The notes under the pieces: generated by a model
Seen by the model: only the letters and a program-made list of their open reading frames with translations
Told to the model about the DNA's origin: nothing
Database searches by the model: none
NCBI GenBank assembly: GCA_014529385.2
Contig: CM043970.1
Location: forward strand, 43,566,779-43,630,778
Direction of reading: 5' to 3'
DNA length: 64,000 bases
Source of the DNA: Adiantum capillus-veneris
Lineage: Eukaryota > Streptophyta > Polypodiopsida > Polypodiales > Pteridaceae
Program-made: the position numbers and the translations under genes
Part shown: positions 54,801 through 64,000 of the stretch, in pieces
Layout of the letters: each line of letters starts with the position of its first letter
Numbering within the stretch: the first letter of the stretch is position 1

Positions 54801-55005
54801 CTTCAAATTATCTGTATATATAGTAGGAGCTATATGCATGGAAATGTGTATATAACGAGGTGTTTACGTACATCAATTTGGAAGATTTTCTAATGTGATA
54901 TTTGTTTTCAAGTATGGCGAACGATGTATAGATGTCAAATAGTCATGTTGTGTGTCGACGGTCAGGCACATGCACCTGCCTGGACATGATAATAGATTTT
55001 AGGGA

Positions 55006-55635
55006 TCCTAATGGGATTTTCTTGTTCTCCTATTATGTGTAATCTTTATCTTTGTCACGTCGAATTTCAATGGCTCTTAAAAATGATGAGTGACCCAGCC
55101 AGGTCTTCGTTACTTTCACACTTTATTTATATGTTTGGGTTTATGGATGACCTATGCAGCCTGAACAATCCCATGTTCGAAGAAACTCTTAGAGAGATTT
55201 ATCCGACCTGTCTTAATATTGAACTTACCATCCTAGATAGAATAATGAGGCTTGATAAATGGTTTGTCTCTAGGACTCACTTCTTGAATATCGAGATTAC
55301 TTTAACTCCCCCATTCTTGGGTAATTTTTATACTTGTTTCTTTTGAAACAGAGAAAATCGGAAGATCAAATCCTCTGTATTTACCAAAAGGAAAAGCAAT
55401 AGACCCTTTAAAAACTCCTTACACATGTCTAGGAATGATGTTCCTTATAGTTTATGCCTCGTCAGATAGCTTTTCATCATATGAAGAAATCAACACTCTG
55501 ATTACCAAGTTTATCAATAATGGGTTTCCTAAAAAAGACCTTGTTGTATGTATCTACAATTCCTTAAAAATGCGTAAATGGTCCGGCCTTAAGTATGACC
55601 TACAAAACTTGATTAGTCTCATTAAACCAGAATAA
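55006..55635 (+). pseudogene. Penelope-like RT fragment, copy D
   Basis: It has FMDDLCSLNN but shares with copy B the TGA after FYTxFF and with A and B the 2-bp deletion. The remaining C-terminal frame is 55435-55635. Lesions shared with B place the duplication of B and D after the element died. Confidence 0.7.
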
Positions 55636-55768
55636 AATACTCTTCAATAAATATTTTTGTAAAGAAAACCCTTTCTTTTCGAAAGCTTTTTTTCGCTTGT
55701 CAAGGTAGTAGGCCCATTTTCTTGGGGTCTACTACCTCGTAGAATATGGTGCCTGGGAATGAGTGGGC

Positions 55769-55794
55769 ATACACACACACACACACACACACAA
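55769..55794 (+). repeat. (CA)n microsatellite (copy D)
   Basis: About 12-13 CA units after the PLE fragment, as in A and B. Confidence 0.95.
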
Positions 55795-55986
55795 TTTCAT
55801 TGATCCACTCATGTTTCACTACAAATAATTATAATGAAAAAGAATGGTGTTGAGTCTATAAAACTTTTTTTCACCATTACGTCTCATTTTACCCATCCAT
55901 TACATGATCACACAGGCAGCTGTCACAATAGTAACAAATGTTTGTGCGCTCAGCCAAAGGTAAGATATGGTTAACTAAAATCACTC

Positions 55987-56408
55987 CTAACTCTTTGGTA
56001 TAGGGTGTCTGGTTAAAGTATCCTCGTAAGGGTATGCCAAATGAGGATACAAATATATTTTATGATGTGGTAGAAACTGTGCTAGCGAATATAACCGCTC
56101 AGTAAATCCACGCTTTATTAAGTGTCCCACATTATGATATTGTGGCCCTATACCTAGTGCTTCCTTGACCATCGCCAGATGGATGTTATTCTTGAAGTGT
56201 TCTCGACCCCAAAGGGTCACCTCTGTTATTCTATTTTGATATGTCCACCATTTCCTACAGATGTTTCTATTTGAGGTAATAGAAGACGCTCATAATGGAG
56301 TATGGTGGTCTCCCAGATTGACTCTCTTGACTGCTGTAAATGAGCAAGAGATATCGCTAATGCTTGTTCTTGAATATAAGCCATAACTGATGTTTTTGTT
56401 GTTGTCAT
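55987..56408 (-). CDS. Conserved unknown minus-strand ORF pair (copy D)
   Basis: Counterpart of 27882-28303, with frames of 77 and 60 codons, few substitutions and no new stop. Unknown product; see copy B for details. Confidence 0.3.
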
Positions 56409-57539
56409 CGATGTTTTGATCTACTTGTGCAGGTAGGAAAATTGTGAGAACAGGGCCCAATGGCTATGAAGTCCAAGCCCACAGGAATGAGAGCTTGGGG
56501 AATGGACGAGATTGGTGGTAGGTGGTGCAGACGCGCATCGACTATGAGCAATAGGGAGTCGATTTGTTTTGGCGCCAACCATTGAATAGCACTGAGCAAC
56601 GAGGTCATCGAGCGTGCCGGGTGTAGGGGTTGGGCTAGCGAGTTGCACAGCTGCACTATAGTGATGAAGAGGCTTTAAGCAGGCTTTGATGAAGCTGACG
56701 ACATGTGAAAAATCTTGCAGGTGATGACAATGCTGACGAGCGTGCAACTCGATAGATAAGCAGAGAGTAATGGGGGGCGAGCTGTCAAGTAGGATCTTTG
56801 GCAAACTTTGGTTTAGCAATTGTTGACGCCGACAGAGGATGGACGACCAAGAACAAAAGATTCATGATGCACGTGCAGTACCACCAATGGAAAGGTTAGG
56901 GCAAGCTTCTTGATGAGAGAAGTGCCGCGGTGTGAATGGGTCGATGACGAAGCAGTGTGGGCAGAGAGTACTCAATGGCGAGGATGCTTAGAGGTGCACT
57001 ACGGTGGTTGTAGATTTTGATGAGAATTCGGCTCTAATTGGCTGGACAATCTAGATTTAGTATAAAGTGGGAGCAAAGCTGTGGTCCGTTGAACTCTCGT
57101 ATAAGAGGTGGATCCCACCTCTTTTGTCTCCATAGCCACACTCATTCACACAAAATTAGAGGATAGATTAATGAACTTATCTTTTCCAAATGAAACACTT
57201 GAGGGTTCTAATTGAATCTAAAAGTAGAAAGCTGCACGCACACCATCCAATACAAGTTGATGGAGTTTTTTATTTGTGATAGAAATCAAGCCAAAAAAGA
57301 ACACGAATAAATAAATAAATGAAGCCGAAATCTACTCTAATCACTCAATAACTAGTAATATTGGACCAGGAAGTGCTCAATCAAGCAATGAAAGAGTGAA
57401 ATAATTTCTAATGCTATTATGCAATGCATGGGAAATTATGATTAGTAATTGCAATGGCTAAGAGAGAGAGGGCCAATGCAATCTAGTATAGTGAGAGTGC
57501 CTAAGATGTAATAGATTAGGAAATTCTAATTTAGGCCAT
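56390..57539 (-). mobile_element. copia-type leader/internal module (copy D)
   Basis: Counterpart of 28285-29434, including the 132-codon minus frame (56819-56421) and the GGATCC-centred palindrome near 57104. Confidence 0.55.
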
Positions 57540-57898
57540 GCTCTGATACCAATTGTAGGGTTGAGGTGGATAGGTTAGTGTGCCATTCATTTTAATGGCA
57601 TGCTTGGAGAGGTTAGTGTAGAGCTTGAGAGCTAGAGATACTATTGCACAAGACAATATAGAGTATAATTGCAAAATGATAAAGCTTACATTTATTCAGC
57701 AGAATGTGCCTATATGTAGGCTTATACAAAAGAGACAACCTTTTGACACATGAGCACAAGATGTGGCTACCTATGCACAAACATAAGTGGCTTTTCTTTA
57801 CACATGGGTGGTAAGGGGTTATTCCCATGGGTTATTAACACATGACACTTTTCTAGGTGGAAGAGATAAGAGATGCAACAAAACCTCGCATCCCAACA
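57540..57898 (-). mobile_element. Primer-binding site (57540-57553) and copia-type 5' LTR (57554-57898), copy D
   Basis: Same as 29435-29793: minus strand TGTTGGG ... CCCTACA, then ATTGGTATCAGAGC. No difference from B was noticed in the LTR. Confidence 0.8.
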
Positions 57899-58270
57899 AG
57901 CAGTACTCCATCACAATGATCGATGTGCCTCCTTTGGCCAAAGGTGCAGATATTATGGCAGCTGCCACTCAATACTATAATGCTTTGCTCAATGTCTCTC
58001 CTATGGATTCACCTGCAAGAAGTAATGTTGTCCAAACCCTCTTGAGTGTTGTGGATCCATTCATTGAAGAGGCCAGTGAAAATAGACTTGAAGAGCCATT
58101 GGAAGAGGCAAAAATTTACTATGCTGTCATTAAACTACCAAATGATAAATGCCCAGGTATTTGTGGATTTTCCAAAGAGTTTATGCTTTTTTTTGCTAGG
58201 ACTTAGGGGCATTGTATGTCCACTATTGAATGCAGTATGGATTTCTTAATGTATGGACCCAACACTCAAG
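57899..58270 (+). mobile_element. LINE RT N-terminal fragment (copy D)
   Basis: Counterpart of 29794-30165. One noted change makes AKIYYAV where B has AKIYYAF. Confidence 0.75.
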
Positions 58271-58905
58271 TAGGGGATTATATTCGGATGCTTTTACATT
58301 AAGTCTCTCTTTATTTTGTATGCCTTTTCACCTTCAAAGGTGAAGTTGAGGTAAATTCCAAAGTTGGTAGGTGTGATTACAATAAATCCATGTTTCTTTC
58401 AAGCAGTTCTTAGTCATGCCCAAGAGTAAAATTAGACAAGGACAGAAAGGGCACATATGAAGAGATCTTGATAGACAATGAAGTCTCAAGGGTGACTTAA
58501 GTGACTATATTTGCAGGGATTTAACAAAAAAATAATTAAATATATGTTTCAAACTTTGTAGGTTTGATTACATTAAATATATGTTCCTTTCTAGCACTAC
58601 TTAGGCATACGTAAGGTTAAAAGTCATGGACACAGAGGACACATATCAAGAGATCTTCATAGACGACTAGATCTCAATGGCGAACCTTTTAGAGGTATAG
58701 TGATTATATTCGAAGGATTTTCCACCTTCAAATCATCTACAAGTTCAACGTTGATAAACCACTTTTTGTTTCTACATAGTAGGGGCAATATGAATGGAAA
58801 TGTGTATATAACGAGGTGTTTACATGGATTTGGAAGATTTTCTAATGTGATGTTTGGTTTCAAGTATGGCGAACGATGTATAGATGTCAAATAGTCATGT
58901 TGTGT
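58271..58905 (+). repeat. Second set of ~200-bp repeats (copy D)
   Basis: Counterpart of 30166-30800; no PLE RT follows. Confidence 0.8.
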
Positions 58906-59854
58906 GTCGACGGGTCAGGCACATGATACCAAAGCCTTGGATATGGTCCCAAGTGGCTTATTTTGGCTCTAGGGAATGTTTTTGAGCTTTTAGAATGTAG
59001 ATATTGTAAGCAACAAGTGTGGGGACCGCTGACCCGCCCGAGAAGTTTGACACATGCAATAATTGTCTATTTATTCTGTCCGATCTGCGATGATGTATGC
59101 ACCGCCCTAGAAGTGGTCAAAAATGAAATGTAGGGATCTGGCAATGGACTTTGGTTATCAAGGATCAAGCATACAAAATTTGGTGAATTTTGGAGCCCGT
59201 TTGGGGCAAAAAATGACCGTCCGGGTGTCAAAACTGGTGAAAAGTGGGCCTAGAAGAGTCAAAAAATGGTCAAAAATGGTGTGAAAAGAATTCCAATTGA
59301 CACATCACTCAAGGTGCCCTGAGTGTTGAGGCTGAGGGAGAAACTTTGAAGTGCTATATGGGCACTTTCACATCTCTGTGTGTGGGAGGAAGCAGGGTTC
59401 CTACAGGTGATCTAAACTCTAGTGCAGTCCCGTCGCGTTCACGGCCTGTTTTCGAGTGTGTGGAGGAGTGAACGAGAGCTTCTCTCTTCAATTTTCCACT
59501 GGGGAGAGTCTATGGAATTTTTAAGATTTCCATGGATATATGTGTGCGAGGATTTGAGGGAGGAAGGTGCGGCTTTCTGCAATACTATGTGACCCTGTAT
59601 CGGTTGCATTAGGGTTGGTGCTACTCCAAACAGTCCAACAAAATGGAGTTTGGTGAAGGTTTTGCAATGGTTTGGAAGAGTCCTTTTGTGGCTGGAGTTT
59701 TTAAGTTTTTGATGGTTTTATTTCTATATTCTGGTCACCATTGAGTGTGCTTTGAAGTGTTGATCAACTCGACTCACCTTGTAGTGTCTACGGGCAGGCA
59801 AGGGCTTCTAGGTCGAGGCGTTTGGAGTTTGAATTGAGCTTGTGGATAGAATTT
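58906..59854. other. Unassigned unit segment (copy D)
   Basis: Counterpart of 30801-31749; nothing recognised. Confidence 0.4.
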
Positions 59855-61948
59855 TCAGGGAGCTCTTGAGTAATGGTGTGTGTGGGGCAGAATATTTAAG
59901 TAAATTCCTTGTGTTGTGTTGAGTTTTCTACGTGTGTGAGTGGCCAGAGTAGGTTGCTTCTTGCTCAACCATGATATACATGAACTGCCAAGCATGAAAC
60001 AAAAACCAGGTGTGGACACTAGTGTGTTAAAACAACCAGTCCAATTTGAGTCCAAAAAGCATGTAAGTTTGGCGGCAATGATCACCCCTTGGGATAAAAC
60101 AAGCGACGATATAAAGTGCTAATCAAGTAGCGGAAAATTCTCTTGACAGCATGCCAATGCTTAGACCTTGTGCTATGCATAAATCTACCGACCTGTAAGA
60201 CTGCAAACTAAATAGTCGGTTTCGTGTTGCATACTAAATGAGACAACCAAAAATAGTTTGGTAAAGATTGACATCAACAAGATCGCCAGCATCATGAAAA
60301 CTCAATTCAAACATGTTTCCAAGGGAGTGGCAATAGCTTTGCAATCCTCAAGTCCAAACTTACATAGCAACATCTCTATGTAACTTTTATGACACAAGAC
60401 AATACCACCATTACACTGCTTAAACTGTATACCCAAGTAATGATGCAATAGCCCCAAATATTTCATCTTGAAAGTAGCATTCAAATAAGCCTTAAATTCA
60501 ACAATATGTCTCTCATTTGGTCCAGTGATCAACAAATCATCCACCTAAAGAACCACAATGAGAAGTACATCACCCTCACGCTTTACATACAATGTGTTTT
60601 CTGTTGGACTATTACGAAAGCCTCGTTTGACCAAATGAGTGTCAGCCTTCTCATACCAAGCACAAGGAGATTGATTCAACCCATACAAAGATCTCTTACA
60701 TCTACACACTTTATTCTCTTGTACTTTCTTGACAAAATCGCAAGGCTACCTTACATAAACTTCCTCAAACATGTCACCATTCAAGAAAGCAGTAACAATG
60801 TAGGATTGATGTACATCCCGCCAAAATGAGTTGTCAATGCACATAGAAAATTCACAGTAGTCATACAAAAAGTGGGAGAAAAAGTATCTTCATAATCTAT
60901 GTATTTTTGTTGTTCATAACTTGTTGTAACAAGTCGAGCCTTACCGCGATCAATCTCACCATCGGTCTTGCGTTTCAACTTGTAAACCCACTTTGTACCA
61001 ATGGCCTTTTTGCCAAGAGATCAATCACATAAAGTCCATGTGCATGTCATTCTCTATAAGTGCATCATATTCTAATTCCATGACAACCATTCAATTTTTT
61101 GAATTATGTGCTTCATCAAAAGATAGAGGTTCCTTAACATCATGTAAATTAGACACACCCAAATCATAACAATTTGATGGATAAGATGCATGGCAAGAAC
61201 TTGAACGAGTACGACTAGAGAAAGGTGCATCCATTTTACTATCACATAAAGTATGCACCAGCCATTTAGGCATACTAGGGGCATACCTCTAGTCTACTCA
61301 TTCTGAGCCCTTTCCTCATCAAGTACACCATGTACATCTCCATCAATAATAGGCTGATCTATAACATTTTCAAAAACCCCCATAGATTGTACATTTGCCT
61401 CGTTGGAATTTACATTTGAACTTCCACCATTGAAAAGAGGCAACAAAATGTCATAAATATCCTCTGAGCTCACATTACTATCTCTAGTACATGACAACAA
61501 GGGCTAAATACAATCTTCCACAAACACAATATCCAGTAAGACCAAGATACACTTTGTGTGTGGATGATACAACCTGTAACCTTTGCTTTCAGCACTATAA
61601 AAAACAAAAATACATTTGATAATCTTATCATCCCATTTTTTGCGTTGTGTTTGTGGCAGCAAAGCATATGCCAAACAACCAAAAACATGCATGTGCTCAA
61701 TATAAGGGTTTCTATCATGCCATGTTCATATGGAGTAATGGAGAATAAAGCTTTTGTAGGATACGTGCTAAGTACATAAATGTCACAATGATGGCCTCAA
61801 GCCAAAACAAATGTGGCAAAGATTGACTTTTGACCATACATCGTGCCATTTCCGTAAGTGACATGTTTTTCCTCTCAGCAACACCATTTTGTTGAGGCAT
61901 TGTTGGGCAAAAGAAAAAGTGGGACACCTCTATAGATATATGGCCCAA
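59855..61948 (-). pseudogene. pol: copia pol remnant, antisense (copy D)
   Basis: Counterpart of 31750-33840, with the same domain order, the same TAG in place of the Tyr of YVDD (about 60545) and the same 5' truncation. Here the integrase third block reads QNGVAERKN with the catalytic Glu intact (about 61890; B has QNGAAERKN), and the YSAESKG block is preceded by VF rather than VG. Confidence 0.85.
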
Positions 61949-62765
61949 TAGCGCTCAAACTTCAACCTCAGCACCAAAAAGCATGCCAAAACCACTCGTA
62001 GTAAACCCCAACTAAAATGCCTATGCTCTCTTGGGAATTTACCAGCACCCACATACGAGCAAAACCCTGTCAAAGCACGTATTTCCAGCACACATCGAAC
62101 AATGCATATGAAGACAAGGTCTTTCCCTTTCACAATTTAACATCACAAACCCACAATTTCAACATTAAATCCACAATTCATAGATACATGTCCTCCCAAT
62201 CTGTCTACACATAATTTGCCACTAGGCTGCCATAGCCATAATCCTGCAGAGAACTAGTCATAACCTGAAGAGCACAACTCCAATTGGGGAACTTTAAATA
62301 TTGAGATAAGTATTGGAAATAAAGATGAAGATGACAAAAATTGAATCTACATGCCGCTACATGAAAAAATTGATGCGAATTGAGAGCTTTCCTGACACGA
62401 CTATACGTAGAGCAGGCAAGACAAGGCAAAAAGATGCATCTGAAAACATCAAGGAGGCACAACGAGCTAAAAAATTAAAATTTATGGAGTTTGGCTGAAT
62501 TTTTTTAAGTTTGTACATGAGTTTTAGTTATATACAAGTCTCACTTCCAAAAACTCACTTACGGGTGCTTATAGTAACCTGACAGTTGGCGCTATACTAA
62601 TGACTTTCTCTGCATGTACATGTGCTTGCTAAAGCAAGCTAAAAAACCCACAAAAAGAAATCCACACACCCTTTTGACATCGTGCATCATTTCCATAAGT
62701 ACAAATTTACAAAAAACGGGGTATCAAAAATACGTCCAAGATAGTTTGCCACACCCTAGCATGCT
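61949..62765. other. Unassigned segment between copia and gypsy remnants (copy D)
   Basis: Counterpart of 33841-34660; nothing recognised beyond what is noted there. Confidence 0.4.
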
Positions 62766-63705
62766 AGATCATTCATAATTAGCAGCACAAAAGAGATCGT
62801 GTAAACCACTTGAGGGAGTATTCATTTCATCCTCATAATTAGCCCCATGATCAGAAAATTCCTCAAAAGAAGGCTCACCCTCAAATAGAGTCATCAATCT
62901 TGCAATATACTTCTTCAACCTGTAGCCATTCACACGTGTTGTATGTGGGCTACCATATTCCAAGTGAACAAGCTGATATGTGCCATTTGAAAACTTGTTT
63001 AATACCAAGAAAGGACCTCGTCACTTGATTTGAACCTTCTTTTGAAAAGTTCTATCAAGCTTGCTATTGTAATGAAGCACCATGTCACCCTTCTTGATGC
63101 CTTTGTCCTTCACCTTCTCATTTGCCTTTGCTTGATTGTTCTTCAATACCTGTTTATAATGCTCAAAATCCATCAACCTATCCAGTTGTACACATTGCAA
63201 ATATAAAAGCCTCTCTTTGAGTGCATCATTTAATTTAGGATCTTCTTCAAGATTTAGCATCAGCTTCAAAGCTGGTATCTCCACCTCAATAGGAAGTAAA
63301 GCCGCTTCGCCAAAAACAAGATGGAAGGGAGAGAAACTAGTACCTGATTTGATGGTATCCATGTAAGCCCATAGAGCACAATGTATCTCTAAATCCCAAG
63401 TCTTCACATTGTCTCTTGTCATCTTTGTAAGCATCCCTATGATTTCTCCATTAAACCTTTCATTGAATCCATTGCATTGGGGATACTATAGAGTAGTAAA
63501 CCTGTGATACACATGAAGCTTCTCACATACATAATCCACAAGCTCTTCTCTAAAACCTTAACCCTTGTCAGAAAGTAACTCTAATGGCATGCCAAATTTG
63601 TAGCAAATATCTTCATATAAAAACGAGGAGACATCTTTACTTGGGGTGTACGCAAGATAGATTGTACCCACTTCCCACAATCCGCACCCAAGCATGACCT
63701 TCGCA
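62766..63705 (-). pseudogene. pol: Ty3/gypsy integrase C-terminal half, antisense (copy D)
   Basis: Counterpart of 34661-35600. The 221-codon frame of B is split in D because the Trp codon of IKWRGPF is TGA (near 63020), giving frames 63434-63021 and 63008-62769. A further change (TGA for a Gln/Arg codon after LLSDKG, about 63560) shortens the upstream frame. SDKG and NGFNERFNGE are present. Confidence 0.85.
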
Positions 63706-63709
63706 ATGC

Positions 63710-64000
63710 AGCTAACTCGCCAAGTTACCCTCGTGCCGGAAGTAGGAAATTGCGAAGCGTGGCATACTTCTAGAACTTGGCAAGTTACTGGTAAGAAGCT
63801 CCATGTAACTCGCCGAGTGACGTGGTCATGCCACAAAGGTGACATGTTATTTCCAGGTACATGCACACACAGCATTTCCACGTAACTCACCGATTAACGT
63901 GGCTATGCCAACATAGGCAAGCCACATAACTCGGTGAGTAACGTGACAAAGCCTACTAGATTGCTACATAGGGGGGGCCATGTAACTCAGCGAGTTATGT
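63710..64000. repeat. Array of 25-bp palindromes (copy D, cut by window end)
   Basis: Palindromes at 63801-63825, 63878-63902, 63922-63946 and 63978-64000 (partial), each exactly 28105 bp from its counterpart in B. Confidence 0.9.

Larger units (their letters stand above)
51861..64000 (+). repeat. Composite repeat unit, copy D (right-truncated by window)
   Basis: From 51863 it matches copy B from 23720. The offset is 28143 at the start, 28117 around the PLE RT and a constant 28105 from 27882/55987 to the window end; the steps come from microsatellite and poly-T length changes. Differences are sparse point substitutions. The right end lies beyond the window. Confidence 0.9.

Overview
The window looks like nuclear DNA of a land plant, in a gene-poor, repeat-dense region. 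The evidence is (i) an AT-rich sequence with no compact operons or ribosome-binding sites; (ii) decayed plant-type Ty1/copia elements with primer-binding sites for initiator tRNA-Met, a Ty3/gypsy integrase fragment and L1-clade LINEs with an endonuclease, reverse transcriptase (RT) and C-terminal zinc-binding domain; (iii) about 25 long (AG/CT)n tracts; and (iv) fragments of a Penelope-like (PLE) RT. From general knowledge, PLEs are rare in flowering plants but reported in conifers, which makes a gymnosperm one reasonable guess. A fern, lycophyte or bryophyte is not excluded. No intact cellular gene, rRNA or tRNA gene was found.

Layout. The window is built from four copies of one large composite repeat: A (1-4160, already inside the unit at base 1, with a detached part at 13241-14320), B (about 20960-36101), C (about 41530-51860) and D (51861 to the window end). 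B and D are almost identical over 12 kb. From 27882 to about 36000 the D-minus-B offset stays at 28105, so there is no net indel in 8 kb. A and C are older relatives. In order, a full unit holds: antisense LINE RT debris next to CT tracts; a TG/AG/poly-G compound microsatellite; two CT and two GA tracts; a short minus-strand gene-like segment with a TATA box and signal-peptide ORF; about 200-bp tandem repeats; a PLE RT fragment; a CA tract; a conserved minus-strand ORF; a copia-type leader and 5' LTR; a LINE RT fragment; more 200-bp repeats; an antisense copia pol; an antisense gypsy integrase; and an array of 25-bp palindromes.

Between the units lie unrelated sequences. From 4165 to 13240 there is a non-coding block with tandem repeats, a copia-type LTR with a duplicated primer-binding site and an inverted partial copy of the unit. 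From 14321 to 19188 a LINE fragment is interrupted by a 5' copia element whose RT ends in a GA tract. From 19262 to 19690 there is a degenerate TTAGAT-type array. From 36400 to 41433 there are several minisatellites, a 50-bp-arm hairpin and an unrecognised, possibly intron-containing, decayed coding region. In copy C an almost full-length LINE (46500 to 42332, minus strand) has inserted.

Nothing here works as a live pathway. The coding remnants are retrotransposon parts with defined lesions: YVDD Tyr to stop, integrase catalytic Glu to Lys, shared frameshifts and nonsense codons. These lesions allow the duplication history to be ordered. The most unusual signals are the palindrome array, the PLE-bearing composite repeat, the snapback hairpin at 36867-37074 and the repeated coincidence of (AG)n tracts with element breakpoints.
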